Origin: Oscillospiraceae bacterium
GTDB taxonomy: Bacteria; Bacillota; Clostridia; Oscillospirales; Oscillospiraceae
DNA length: 63,083 bases
Direction: 5' to 3'
Assembly (NCBI GenBank): GCA_017416445.1
Contig: JAFQCJ010000034.1
Location: 1-63,083 of the forward strand
The position numbers and the translations under genes are program-made. Positions 1 through 7,747 of this stretch are shown piece by piece (within the stretch, counting starts at the first letter, position 1; the number at the start of each line of letters is the position of its first letter). The notes under the pieces are model-generated. The model was given only the letters and a program-made list of their open reading frames with translations, made no database searches and had not been told where the DNA came from.

Positions 1-420
1 AGCAAAATACCGCCGCAGCAGCCAAAAGGCGGGGATAATACACAGGGTGTAAGTGATCTCGCTTATCAGCAGAGAATCCGTCAACACCAGCATTGTCAGG
101 CGTACCCAATGGGGCAGCTGGCAGCACAGATAGGCGGTGCAGACGCTGACGAGGGACACCCCAAAAGGCTTTTTCAGCACAAAGGTCAACACCAGTGTCA
201 ACGGCAGGTGGACGATCAAGGGATAGAACCGCTCTGCCATCACCACGCCCCACAGGGAATAACACAGTCCCTGTACAAACAGGAACAAAAGCCCTAAAAA
301 ATATAGCAGCCACGGACGCCGTCCGTGCCCATATCCACCCGCCACATGGACGCTGAGAAAGAGGCCGAACAGCAGCACCAGCCCATAATTCAGCAGTTCG
401 AATAAGGTCAGCAGATCCAT
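1..420 (-). CDS. Sensor histidine kinase, N-terminal membrane part (partial)
   Basis: These are the first 140 residues of a membrane protein that runs off the left edge. The ATG at 420 lies four bases after the stop of the upstream regulator gene (425-658), so the two are one operon. The visible part is almost entirely hydrophobic, with five or six membrane segments and short loops, for example near residues 4-25, 37-60, 69-87, 95-112 and 118-138. A multi-spanning N-terminus directly behind a LytTR-type regulator is the arrangement of AgrC-like GHKL kinases in Firmicutes. The kinase assignment rests on topology and neighbour only, because the phospho-acceptor and ATP-binding domains lie outside the window. 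Confidence 0.6.
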   Translation of the reverse strand, partial: MDLLTLFELLNYGLVLLFGLFLSVHVAGGYGHGRRPWLLYFLGLLFLFVQGLCYSLWGVVMAERFYPLIVHLPLTLVLTFVLKKPFGVSLVSVCTAYLCCQLPHWVRLTMLVLTDSLLISEITYTLCIIPAFWLLRRYFA

Positions 421-424
421 CGTT

Positions 425-658
425 TCATGCCTCCCCTCCTGCAAACAGCACCGTCATATACTGCTCCTGCACCTCTTTATAGAGGGCGCGGGACACGGGA
501 AAAGTCTTGCCCAAGAAGGTGCGGATGGTGGCGGCGGACAGCTCTGCCACCTGCAGGAGATTGACGATATAGGAGCGGTGACAGCGGACGAACTCCTGCC
601 GCAGCAGCAGCCGAGGCTCCACTTCCTCACGATGATCATCACAGATCGCGATATACAT
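425..658 (-). pseudogene. LytTR response regulator with large in-frame internal deletion
   Basis: The 77-residue product begins like a receiver domain (MYIAICDDHREE, with the acidic DD pair at residues 7-8). After about 13 residues it jumps into the second half of a LytTR DNA-binding domain: FVRCHRSYIVNL near residues 23-34, then a KTFPVSR motif near 50-56. A full-length regulator of this family has roughly 230-250 residues, so most of the receiver, the phospho-acceptor Asp and the first half of LytTR are missing. The reading frame is nevertheless intact, with a strong AAAGGAGG-type ribosome site and a promoter upstream. It is either a decayed gene or a mini-protein retaining part of the DNA-binding fold. 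It overlaps nothing and leads directly into the kinase gene. Confidence 0.7.
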
Positions 659-688
659 GGTGCGCCTCCTTTCTTCTCTTCTTTTCCT

Positions 689-718
689 ATTTTAGCATAT
701 CTCCCTTCTTTATGGCAA
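689..718 (-). promoter_or_regulatory. Promoter of the LytTR/kinase operon
   Basis: Reading the minus strand, TTGCCA (713-718) is followed after 18 bp by TAAAAT (689-694), preceded by TATGC as an extended -10. It lies about 30 bp upstream of the ATG at 658. Sequence match only. Confidence 0.5.
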
Positions 719-840
719 GGCGTCAAAGAGGGCATTCCTGCCCATTCACGCCGTAAAATCGACTGTTCGTGCCGTTCCGTCCCCTTTTTTCTCTTTTATA
801 TGATAGTGTATTTTCAAACAGCAGGAAAGGGGACTTCATC

Positions 841-891
841 ATGGGGCAGGCCATCAAGGCGCTTGTGGTTTCCGCGCAGTTTTCACCATAA
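841..891 (+). CDS. Possible 16-residue peptide gene
   Basis: A short frame encoding MGQAIKALVVSAQFSP starts at an ATG preceded by AAAGGGG at good spacing. A TATGAT box lies at 799-804, and a strong terminator hairpin (892-920) begins directly after the stop. It is divergent from the LytTR/kinase locus. Small peptides beside Agr-like sensors are sometimes signal precursors, but nothing here proves translation or function, and no processing or export gene for it is visible. The promoter lacks a clear -35. The alternative is a spacer that contains the frame by chance. Confidence 0.25.
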   Translation: MGQAIKALVVSAQFSP

Positions 892-920
892 AAAAAGAGA
901 GCCCAAAGGGGCTCTTTTTT
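892..920. terminator. Bidirectional intrinsic terminator
   Basis: GAGCCC (899-904) and GGGCTC (909-914) form a stem extended by flanking A and T tracts around an AAAG loop. The runs of A and T on either side allow termination in both directions. It serves the minus-strand gene at 932-1393 and the region coming from the left. Confidence 0.85.
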
Positions 921-931
921 ATGGGAAAGGA

Positions 932-1393
932 TCATGATGCTGCCGGAAAGCGAAGATCTGTCTGAAAACCCCCCTGTCCCATGAAGATAATGTCCCCGCC
1001 GATGAGCTGGTCACCGCAGAGATAGAGATTGGCCTGCACACCATCGGCAATATGGGGATAGTTGGTGACAACATAGGTAATGCGACGCACCGTGGCACCG
1101 GCGAAATCGGAGAAGGGAAGGCCTTGCTTCTCCTGCATCCTGCCGTAAGCCGTCCACTCCTCATCCCAACTCTCCGGCAGCTGCAGATCCAGTGTCTCGA
1201 TAGGGTCAGGTTCCACCTGCCAGCCCAGAGAGGTGAGAAATTCCACCTGCTCCGGGGCTGTGGGGAGGGTGATGGCCTCGTCCCCCTTGTCCCTGCTGAA
1301 GCAGCCCACCAGCACAGGTACTGTCAGCACCATCAACACCGCCAGTACCCCCATCCAACGCAGTCGCCGTCGTGTGATATGATAGATTTTCAT
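932..1393 (-). CDS. DUF4830-like membrane-anchored protein
   Basis: A 153-residue protein with a basic N-terminus, a single hydrophobic segment (about residues 14-31, ending LVGC) and an extracellular domain. The order of motifs, FLTSLGWQVEPDPIE, then LPESWDEEW, then QGLPFSDFAG, then a V-rich strand with NYP, and a final GGDIIF near the C-terminus, matches my recollection of the DUF4830 family of small Clostridia exported proteins; its function is unknown. The ATG at 1393 was chosen because AAAGGAG sits nine bases upstream; an in-frame TTG at 1426 would add 11 residues but has no ribosome site. LVGC could be a lipobox or simply the end of the membrane segment. The gene ends at a strong terminator and is divergent from the pseudouridine synthase. 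Confidence 0.7.
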   Translation of the reverse strand: MKIYHITRRRLRWMGVLAVLMVLTVPVLVGCFSRDKGDEAITLPTAPEQVEFLTSLGWQVEPDPIETLDLQLPESWDEEWTAYGRMQEKQGLPFSDFAGATVRRITYVVTNYPHIADGVQANLYLCGDQLIGGDIIFMGQGGFQTDLRFPAAS

Positions 1394-1474
1394 CTTCCTC
1401 AACTCCTTTGGTAATTTGTATTCCAAAGGGGCAGGGGATATGCTATACTATATAAAAACAGGGAGGAGCGGGTT

Positions 1475-2203
1475 ATGGAACGACTGGACAAAATTATTTC
1501 TGCCTGTGGCGCGGCCTCGCGCCGTGAAGTAAAAACGCTGGTGAAGCAGGGACGCGTCCGTGTGGATGGCGTCCTGGCAGCCGCTGCCGATATGAAAGTG
1601 GAGGAAAACACTGCTGTCATCACCCTGGATGGGGTGGCACTGCAATACAGCAAGTTCTGCTATGTACTGCTCCATAAGCCTGCCGGCGTCCTGTCCGCCA
1701 CGGAGGATCGGCATCAGAAAACAGTGCTGGACCTGCTGCCGGAGGTATACCGTAAGCGTGGTCTTGCGCCGGTGGGGCGTCTGGATAAGGATACGGAGGG
1801 GTTGCTGCTCCTCACCGATGACGGGGAGCTGACCCACCGGCTCCTGTCCCCCAAATATCATGTGGATAAGGTCTATTATGCCCGGGTGGAGGGGACTCCC
1901 GATGAAGCTGACCGGGCCGCTTTTGCTGCCGGCATCCCCCTCAGTGACTTTACCTGCCTTCCTGCGGAACTGACCCTGCTGGGCCGGGGCGAATGTCTCG
2001 TAACGGTGCGGGAGGGAAAGTTTCATCAGGTCAAACGGATGCTGGGTGAGCGCGGCAAGCCTGTTACCTATCTCAAGCGTCTGTCCATGGGACCACTGCA
2101 TCTGGAGGAGAGTTTGTCTACGGGGCAATGGCGGTTGTTGGAAAAACAAGAGGTTTTGGCATTGCAGAAAGCCTGTGGATTGGCCTGTATGACAAAGGAG
2201 TAA
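1475..2203 (+). CDS. Pseudouridine synthase, RsuA/RluB family
   Basis: A 242-residue rRNA-modifying enzyme that converts a specific uridine to pseudouridine. The N-terminus (residues 1-60) is an S4 RNA-binding domain starting MERLDKIIS. The catalytic motif GRLDKDTEGLLLLT lies at residues 101-114, with the catalytic Asp at 104, and a C-terminal EGKFHQVKRML motif is typical of the RsuA branch (16S U516 in Escherichia coli). Whether the target is 16S or 23S rRNA cannot be decided here. The ATG follows GGGAGGAG, and an extended -10 (TGCTATACT, 1441-1449) precedes it. It stands alone between a divergent gene and the CdaR regulator. Confidence 0.9.
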   Translation: MERLDKIISACGAASRREVKTLVKQGRVRVDGVLAAAADMKVEENTAVITLDGVALQYSKFCYVLLHKPAGVLSATEDRHQKTVLDLLPEVYRKRGLAPVGRLDKDTEGLLLLTDDGELTHRLLSPKYHVDKVYYARVEGTPDEADRAAFAAGIPLSDFTCLPAELTLLGRGECLVTVREGKFHQVKRMLGERGKPVTYLKRLSMGPLHLEESLSTGQWRLLEKQEVLALQKACGLACMTKE

Positions 2204-2243
2204 AAGAATTCAATCGTTTTTTGTGGAAAATATAAAAAAATGC

Positions 2244-2272
2244 TTGCAAATCCGTGATTATGACGATATAAT
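2244..2272 (+). promoter_or_regulatory. Promoter of the CdaR-family regulator gene
   Basis: TTGCAA (2244-2249) and TATAAT (2267-2272) are separated by exactly 17 bp. The likely start of transcription near 2279 leaves a leader of about 75 bases before the ATG at 2356. Confidence 0.75.
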
Positions 2273-2355
2273 AGAGGACGGTATTAAACAGATTGCACAA
2301 GACAAATTGCACAAAAGAACATGGGCAAGTTTTGTGGGATGGGGAGGAACTCGTC

Positions 2356-3450
2356 ATGTCCGGTAGAATTTTTCAGAATGTGGTGCTGCAGTTTAAGGAT
2401 ACCACCGATCGCACCATCGGCGTTATTGACTCCGAGGGTACTGTGGTGGCCTGCAGTGAGCTGACCGGTATCGGCAAAAAATGGGATAAGTATCTGAGCG
2501 ATATTGTGGCCGCCGAGGGTGAGTGCGTGGCACTGGAGGGAAAGACTTTTAAGGCCCTGCCCTCCTGGGGCAGTCACTTTGACTATGCCGTGTTTGCCAA
2601 CGGGGATGATACGGTAGGTCATACCGTGTGCTCCATGGCTGCCGTGGCTCTGAACTCTGCCAAGAGCTACTATGAAGAGAAGCATGACAAGGGCTCCTTC
2701 ATCAAGAACATCATCTCTGACAATATCCTGGTCTCCGACATCTATATGCGCGCCAAGGAGCTCCATGTGGCTGCCGAAGTAAACCGCGGCGTGTTCGTGA
2801 TCCGCGGCGTGGATGAGCGGATGGAGACCGCTCCCATGGAGCAGATCCAGAATCTCTTCCCCGACCGTCAGAACGACTTCGTGCTGAGTGTGGGCGAGCA
2901 GGATGTAGCCCTCATCCACCAGATGGACAAGACTGCCGGCACTCAGGAACTGGACCGTGTGGCCCAGCGTATTGAAGAGGCTCTGCGCATTGACGGAGAA
3001 AGCACTGTGTTTGTGGGCATTGGTACCATGTCCCAGCATCTGCGTGAGCTGGCCAAGTCCTATAAGGAGGCCCAGATCGCCATCGAGGTGGGCAAAGTCT
3101 TTGATACCGAGCGCTATGTTATCAACTATGAAAATCTGGGTATCGGCCGCCTGATCTATCAGCTGCCCACCACCCTGTGCGAGATGTTCCTGCAGGAGGT
3201 CTTTAAGAAGAACCCCATTGATGCGCTGGACCAGGAGACTTTGTTCACTATCTACAAGTTCTTTGAGAACAACCTCAATGTCTCTGAGACCGCCCGCAAG
3301 CTCTTCGTCCACCGCAACACGCTGGTGTATCGCCTGGAGAAGATCAAGAAGCTCACCGGTCTCGATCTGCGTGAGTTTGACGATGCCATTACTTTCAAGG
3401 TAGCGCTGATGGTGAAGAAGTACCTCACCAGCCGCGGCATCGACGCGTAA
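2356..3450 (+). CDS. CdaR/PucR-family transcriptional regulator
   Basis: A 364-residue regulator with a variable N-terminal sensing half, a central GGDEF-like fold and a C-terminal PucR-type helix-turn-helix. The last 70 residues carry the typical segment: a long helix (LFTIYKFFENN), then LNVSETARKLFVHRNTLVYR and LEKIKKLTGLDL. In related proteins this helix-turn-helix controls sugar-acid or purine use. The Oscillospiraceae branch sits next to no obvious pathway here, so its ligand is unknown. The ATG at 2356 is preferred over an upstream ATG at 2293 because GGGGAGG lies directly before it. The gene is transcribed alone between its promoter (2244-2272) and a terminator. Confidence 0.8.
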   Translation: MSGRIFQNVVLQFKDTTDRTIGVIDSEGTVVACSELTGIGKKWDKYLSDIVAAEGECVALEGKTFKALPSWGSHFDYAVFANGDDTVGHTVCSMAAVALNSAKSYYEEKHDKGSFIKNIISDNILVSDIYMRAKELHVAAEVNRGVFVIRGVDERMETAPMEQIQNLFPDRQNDFVLSVGEQDVALIHQMDKTAGTQELDRVAQRIEEALRIDGESTVFVGIGTMSQHLRELAKSYKEAQIAIEVGKVFDTERYVINYENLGIGRLIYQLPTTLCEMFLQEVFKKNPIDALDQETLFTIYKFFENNLNVSETARKLFVHRNTLVYRLEKIKKLTGLDLREFDDAITFKVALMVKKYLTSRGIDA

Positions 3451-3460
3451 ATACCGATCA

Positions 3461-3491
3461 AGTGACCGACGGAAAGTCGGTCACTTTTTTG
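3461..3491 (+). terminator. Intrinsic terminator after the CdaR-family gene
   Basis: AGTGACCGAC pairs with GTCGGTCACT around a GGAAA loop, followed by TTTTTTG. Confidence 0.9.
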
Positions 3492-3571
3492 TTTTGCGGG
3501 AACCTTTTCCTCCCCCGGTGCGTCTAATCCGTAAATGGAAGGAAAAGGATGAAAAAAAGCCGCAATTTCTG

Positions 3572-3600
3572 TTGCTATTTGCCGTATATTCATATATAAT
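3572..3600 (+). promoter_or_regulatory. Promoter of the ftsE-ftsX operon
   Basis: TTGCTA (3572-3577), a 17-bp spacer and TATAAT (3595-3600). It lies 60 bp upstream of the ftsE start. Confidence 0.7.
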
Positions 3601-3660
3601 GTTGCGTGTGTGCTTTTTTAGCCACAATATGTTGCATTTTATGAGATTTCGAGGTGTACT

Positions 3661-4347
3661 ATGATCCGAATGAAAGACGCGGAAAAAACCTACGAAAACG
3701 GCACAAAAGCGGTGCGAGGGATCTCCTTTCAGATAGATGACGGTGAGTTTGTGTTTCTGGTGGGTCCCTCCGGCTCGGGCAAATCCACTATCATCAAGAT
3801 GCTGACCGGCGAGATCGTGCCCACCGGCGGACGGGTGATGGTCAACGGCTTTTCCATGAGCCGCATTGCCGAGAGACAGATCCCCCTTATGCGCCGTACC
3901 ATCGGCGTGATCTTTCAGGATTTCCGCCTCATTGGCAGCAAGACGGTGTATGACAATCTGGCACTGGCTATGCGAGCCGTGGGAGCTACGCCTCGTGAGA
4001 TTCGCGGCCGCATCCCCTATGTGCTGAATCTGGTGGGCCTGCGGGGAAAGGAAAATGCCTATCCCGACGAACTCTCCGGCGGTGAGCAGCAGCGTGTGGC
4101 GGTGGCCCGTGCGCTGGTGAACAACCCCAGCACCATCGTGGCCGACGAGCCTACAGGAAACCTTGATCCCGTCAAATCTCTGGAGATCATGACCCTTCTG
4201 GAGCGCATCAACGCCCTTGGCACCACGGTGATCGTGGTGACCCACGAGCGAGGTCTTGTGAATCATTTTAAAAAGCGCGTCATCTACCTGCAGGAAGGTC
4301 AGGTGATGGGCGATGCCACAGGCCGCTATGAGGAGGTGGGACGATGA
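3661..4347 (+). CDS. ftsE: Cell division ATP-binding protein FtsE
   Basis: A 228-residue cytoplasmic ABC ATPase that partners FtsX to control peptidoglycan hydrolysis during division or, in Gram-positives, elongation. Walker A GPSGSGKST is at residues 35-43, the LSGGEQ signature at 138-143, and Walker B IVADEP with the following TGNLD at 159-169. The length is the usual one. GAGGTG precedes the ATG. The stop overlaps the ftsX start in an ATGA arrangement, so the two subunits are translationally coupled, and the secreted M23 protein follows directly, as expected for the hydrolase that FtsEX activates. Confidence 0.96.
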   Translation: MIRMKDAEKTYENGTKAVRGISFQIDDGEFVFLVGPSGSGKSTIIKMLTGEIVPTGGRVMVNGFSMSRIAERQIPLMRRTIGVIFQDFRLIGSKTVYDNLALAMRAVGATPREIRGRIPYVLNLVGLRGKENAYPDELSGGEQQRVAVARALVNNPSTIVADEPTGNLDPVKSLEIMTLLERINALGTTVIVVTHERGLVNHFKKRVIYLQEGQVMGDATGRYEEVGR

Positions 4348-5228
4348 AGCATAATTTCGGCTATTTCATCCGTGAGGGTGCGCGGAATATGTTCTCCCAC
4401 GGCTTCATGTCCTTTGCCGCCATCGGCGTGACGGTAGCCTGCCTTCTGATCATGGGTACCTTTGCCCTCATCGCCTTCAATGTCAACGAAAACCTGGCCG
4501 AGCTCCAGCGGGAGAATGCGGTGGTGGCCTTTGTAGACGACACGCTCAGCGACAGCCACGCCCAGGAGCTGGGTGCGGAGCTGGAAAAAGTGGAGAATGT
4601 GGCCTCAGCCACATTTGTCTCCCGGGAAGAAGCCCGTGACAACTATGTCAACAACTACGATGAGGACGATCTCTACTCCGATCTCAGCGCTGAGGTGTTT
4701 CGCCATCGCTATGTCATCCATCTGGAGGATCCCGATCTGATGGCGGAGACCAAGACAGCGGTGGAGAATGTGGAGGGAATCGCCAAGGCCCGTGGTGACG
4801 AGGCGGTATCCAACGGCTTTATCACTCTGCGGAATGTGGCCAGCCTCATCTCTGTTGCCCTGGTGGCAGTGCTGCTGGTAGTGTCTTTGTTCATTATCTC
4901 CAATACCATTAAGCTCACTACATTTGACCGTCGTGAGGAGATCGCCATTATGAAGATGGTAGGTGCCACCAACGGTTTTATCCGCTGGCCTTTTGTCTTT
5001 GAGGGATTGCTGCTGGGACTTCTGGGTGCTGTCGCAGCCTTTATCCTCCAGTGGGTGCTGTATCTGGCCATGTGCCGCGGTGTTTCCACCTCCGATACGC
5101 TGCAGCTGCTGCGGATTGTACCCTTCCTTCGCATCTGGGACATTGTGGCGGTGGTCTTTGGCGCGGCGGGTATCCTCATTGGTGTGGGTGGCTCCACCAT
5201 GGCCATCCGCCGTTTCCTGAAAGTATAA
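4344..5228 (+). CDS. ftsX: Cell division protein FtsX (permease-like)
   Basis: A 294-residue membrane protein with one N-terminal membrane helix (about 20-45), a large extracellular domain (about 46-165) and three C-terminal helices (about 170-192, 212-238, 262-287). This is the FtsX topology. The extracellular domain is the part that contacts secreted peptidoglycan hydrolases in related bacteria. The start overlaps the ftsE stop by four bases. The downstream gene starts 22 bp after its stop and encodes the probable hydrolase partner. Confidence 0.96.
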   Translation: MKHNFGYFIREGARNMFSHGFMSFAAIGVTVACLLIMGTFALIAFNVNENLAELQRENAVVAFVDDTLSDSHAQELGAELEKVENVASATFVSREEARDNYVNNYDEDDLYSDLSAEVFRHRYVIHLEDPDLMAETKTAVENVEGIAKARGDEAVSNGFITLRNVASLISVALVAVLLVVSLFIISNTIKLTTFDRREEIAIMKMVGATNGFIRWPFVFEGLLLGLLGAVAAFILQWVLYLAMCRGVSTSDTLQLLRIVPFLRIWDIVAVVFGAAGILIGVGGSTMAIRRFLKV

Positions 5229-5250
5229 ACCCAACACAAAGGTGCTGCCT

Positions 5251-6426
5251 ATGAAACGACACAATTGTAAATCCATTCTCTGCCTTGTGCTGGCTCTGGT
5301 GATGACGCTGAGCATGAGTGCCTCTGTCTTTGCCGATGGTGACGACAAGAAAGCGGAGGCCGACTCCGTCCGTCAGGAGTGGAACGAGCTCCAGTCCCAG
5401 ATCGAGGCTAAGCGGGAAGAGATGAACGACATTGAGGCCCAGCTGAAGCAGGCCAAGAAGGACAAGGCCAACGCCCAATATCAGAAGAATCTGCTGGATC
5501 AGCGAAACGCTGCACTGCAGGCGGAGATCAACCTGCTGCAGGAGCAGATGGGGGTGACGGAGCAGTGCATCGCCGCCAACATCGCCCTGGAGGCGGAGCA
5601 GACGAAACTGTTCCACCAGCAGATCCGCATGGAGGAAGAGCGCGGCATCAGCTCTTACTGGTCGGTGCTGTTCAAGGCCACCAGCTTTGCCGATCTGGTT
5701 AGCCGTATTGACTTTGTCAACGAGATCGTGGAGTATGAGCGCAGTATCATCAACGGTCTGCGGGATACCCGTGATCAGCTGGCGGCCGACCGGGCCGTGC
5801 TGGAACAGCAGAACGCGGACATGGATGCGGCGCAGGATACACTGGAGCTGAAGATCGCCGACAGTATGAAGGCGCTGGCGGAATACACCGCCACGGAAGC
5901 CGGCAAGCAGGCAGAATATGATGCCATCAAAGCCGAGGCCGAGGCACTGGACGACCTGATTGCCGAGGCTGAGCGAAAAGCGGTAGAGCTGGGACTTACG
6001 GATATCGTGGGCACCTCCGGCGGCTATATCTGGCCCTGCAAGTCCATTCGCTGGATCACCTCCAAGTTTGGCGGACGCCAGTCCCCCGGCGGGATCGGCA
6101 GCACCAACCACAAGGGTGTGGATATCGGTACGCCTATGGGTACCCCCATTTACGCTGCCAAGAGCGGCACTGTCACCCACGCCAGCTGGAACGGCGGCTA
6201 CGGTGAGTGTATCATTATTTTCCACGGCTCCGGCAACTCCACCCTTTATGCCCACCTCAAGAGCTATGCGGTGAGCTACGGTCAGTCTGTGAAGCAGGGA
6301 GATCTGATCGGTTACTCCGGTTCCTCCGGCAATTCCACCGGCCCCCATCTCCATTTCGGTGTTAAGGAGCAGGATGTGTGGGTCGACCCGCTGAACTACC
6401 TTACCGGTTGGCACTACTACGGCTAA
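5251..6426 (+). CDS. Secreted coiled-coil M23 murein hydrolase (FtsEX partner)
   Basis: A 391-residue exported protein. Residues 1-30 are a signal peptide ending in SVFADG. About residues 30-250 are a charged, heptad-rich coiled coil. The C-terminal 130 residues are an M23 (LytM) endopeptidase domain with NHKGVDIG, supplying the first His and Asp ligands, and GPHLHFGV, supplying the last His of the zinc site. The architecture equals EnvC/PcsB/CwlO-type proteins that are held inactive until FtsEX hydrolyses ATP; because the metal ligands are present it is probably an active endopeptidase itself. The ATG at 5251 follows AAAGGTG, while an in-frame CTG nine bases earlier has no support. It is the third gene of the ftsEX operon. 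Confidence 0.93.
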   Translation: MKRHNCKSILCLVLALVMTLSMSASVFADGDDKKAEADSVRQEWNELQSQIEAKREEMNDIEAQLKQAKKDKANAQYQKNLLDQRNAALQAEINLLQEQMGVTEQCIAANIALEAEQTKLFHQQIRMEEERGISSYWSVLFKATSFADLVSRIDFVNEIVEYERSIINGLRDTRDQLAADRAVLEQQNADMDAAQDTLELKIADSMKALAEYTATEAGKQAEYDAIKAEAEALDDLIAEAERKAVELGLTDIVGTSGGYIWPCKSIRWITSKFGGRQSPGGIGSTNHKGVDIGTPMGTPIYAAKSGTVTHASWNGGYGECIIIFHGSGNSTLYAHLKSYAVSYGQSVKQGDLIGYSGSSGNSTGPHLHFGVKEQDVWVDPLNYLTGWHYYG

Positions 6427-6486
6427 GCCCACAGAATTGGATAAACAAGCCCTCCGTACCATATACTGGTGCGGGGGGCGATTTGT

Positions 6487-7149
6487 ATGTATGGCTATGT
6501 AGAAGAGGGGAAAAAAAGCTGTCTTGATCGGCGGCAGCTGTGGGGGGTGTGGTTTCTCTGGGCCACGCTGCCCACCGAGGGTGTTTTTTGTGGGATTCGC
6601 CGCCGCCGTGTGTGGAAGAACCTTCGGTGTGCGGGAACGCGCTGCGCCGTACTGCCGGAGGAATTGGTGGAGGAGGCGGCACAGTATGGCATTTTACCTG
6701 TGGAGGTCGCGTCTTTACGCCGTGCCCTGCTGCCGCAGATGCTGGATCATTTCCCCCCATTGGAGGGGAAAACAGCGACACTATGCGCCCCATTCCTCAC
6801 CCCTGCAGTAGAGGCGGCAGGAGAGGAACTGGCACGGCGTGCCCGGTATCTCCGCCTGAATATTGGGCAGGGGAGAGAAATGCTGGCACAGCGGCTGTAT
6901 TACCGTTTCGGACTTACCGCAGGTGCCCTGGGGGAAGAGGTGTTGACGGTGTGCTTTGGCGGCTCAGCAACGGGGCGGTGTCTGTGTCTGGGAGAGGACT
7001 GCAGCCGCTATCAGCAGGTAACCTATACCGTGCCAATACTGGAGGCAGCGGGCATAGCACCCCGGGAAATGCTGTTATCGGCCCTGTTTCAGGGGAAACA
7101 TCTTCCAAAAGAGGCGATTTGCGTGAAAAGTATCTCCACCAAACCTTGA
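6487..7149 (+). CDS. Hypothetical protein upstream of greA
   Basis: I do not recognise this 220-residue product. It starts at an ATG preceded by GGGGGCG, has a basic, Trp- and Cys-containing N-terminus, an E/A/L-rich middle (around LPEELVEEAAQYGILP) and a C-terminal half with alternating strands and helices, ending in KSISTKP. No membrane segment or signal peptide is evident. Two other long frames overlap it but have unlikely Gly/Pro/Ser-rich composition. The gene follows the M23 hydrolase by 60 bp, and its stop codon lies inside the greA promoter. It may be a cytoplasmic protein restricted to Oscillospiraceae. Confidence 0.6.
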   Translation: MYGYVEEGKKSCLDRRQLWGVWFLWATLPTEGVFCGIRRRRVWKNLRCAGTRCAVLPEELVEEAAQYGILPVEVASLRRALLPQMLDHFPPLEGKTATLCAPFLTPAVEAAGEELARRARYLRLNIGQGREMLAQRLYYRFGLTAGALGEEVLTVCFGGSATGRCLCLGEDCSRYQQVTYTVPILEAAGIAPREMLLSALFQGKHLPKEAICVKSISTKP

Positions 7150-7174
7150 CAGGCGGGGAGAAACTCACTATAAT
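7146..7174 (+). promoter_or_regulatory. Consensus promoter of greA-lysS
   Basis: TTGACA (7146-7151) and TATAAT (7169-7174) with a 17-bp spacer form a perfect sigma-A consensus. The -35 hexamer overlaps the stop codon (7147-7149) of the preceding gene. The leader to the greA ATG is about 70 bases. Confidence 0.9.
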
Positions 7175-7251
7175 TAGCGTGTTATGCTATGTTTATTACT
7201 CGCCTTGCGCCCACTGGGCAAAAGGCGGACGATAGAAAGGATTGTGCAGCA

Positions 7252-7725
7252 ATGGTGAAAGAATTTAAAATGAGTCAGGCCCGTAAGGACGAGCTGGAGA
7301 CAGAGCTGCTTTACTGCAAAACCACCCGTGCCGACGAGATCGCCGAACTCATCAAAGAGGCCAGAGGCTTCGGTGACCTTAGCGAAAACAGCGAATACGA
7401 CGAGGCGAAAAACGAGCAGGGTAAGCTCTACTCCCGTATTGCTGAGCTGGAGGAGATTCTGCTGCACGCTGTAGTGGTGGACGAGGCGGAGGATCTGGGC
7501 AAGGTGTCCATCGGCAGCCGCGTGACCGTGGTGCGTCTGGATGACAATGCCGTCATGCCCGTGTACACCATCGTGGGCTCTCAGGAGGCCAATGTAATGG
7601 AGAAAAAGATCTCCGAAGATTCCCCCTTCGGCAAGGCCCTCATGGGTGCCAAGGAGGGCGATACCGTGACCGTTGAAGCACCCCGCGGTGCTATTCGCTA
7701 CCGCGTGGAAAAGATCGAGAGATAA
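7252..7725 (+). CDS. greA: Transcription elongation factor GreA
   Basis: A 157-residue factor that enters the RNA polymerase secondary channel and stimulates cleavage of backtracked RNA. The N-terminal coiled coil carries the acidic tip (GDLSENSEYDEAK, about residues 40-52), and the C-terminal FKBP-like domain ends in the usual GAIRYRVEKIER-type strand. The ATG at 7252 gives the normal family length and follows GAAAGG; an upstream in-frame ATG at 7189 would add 21 unlikely residues and lies too close to the transcription start. It is co-transcribed with lysS, which begins 22 bp downstream. Confidence 0.95.
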   Translation: MVKEFKMSQARKDELETELLYCKTTRADEIAELIKEARGFGDLSENSEYDEAKNEQGKLYSRIAELEEILLHAVVVDEAEDLGKVSIGSRVTVVRLDDNAVMPVYTIVGSQEANVMEKKISEDSPFGKALMGAKEGDTVTVEAPRGAIRYRVEKIER

Positions 7726-7747
7726 CCTGGTTAAGGAGACATAGACT

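Noticed and set aside
2284..3312. 342-codon minus-strand frame opposite the CdaR-family gene
   Set aside because: His/Gly/Leu-rich shadow of the sense gene; the sense strand has clear regulator motifs, promoter and terminator.
6540..7235. Second plus-strand frame overlapping the hypothetical gene before greA
   Set aside because: Gly/Pro/Ser/Cys-rich composition and no ribosome site; it also runs through the greA promoter.
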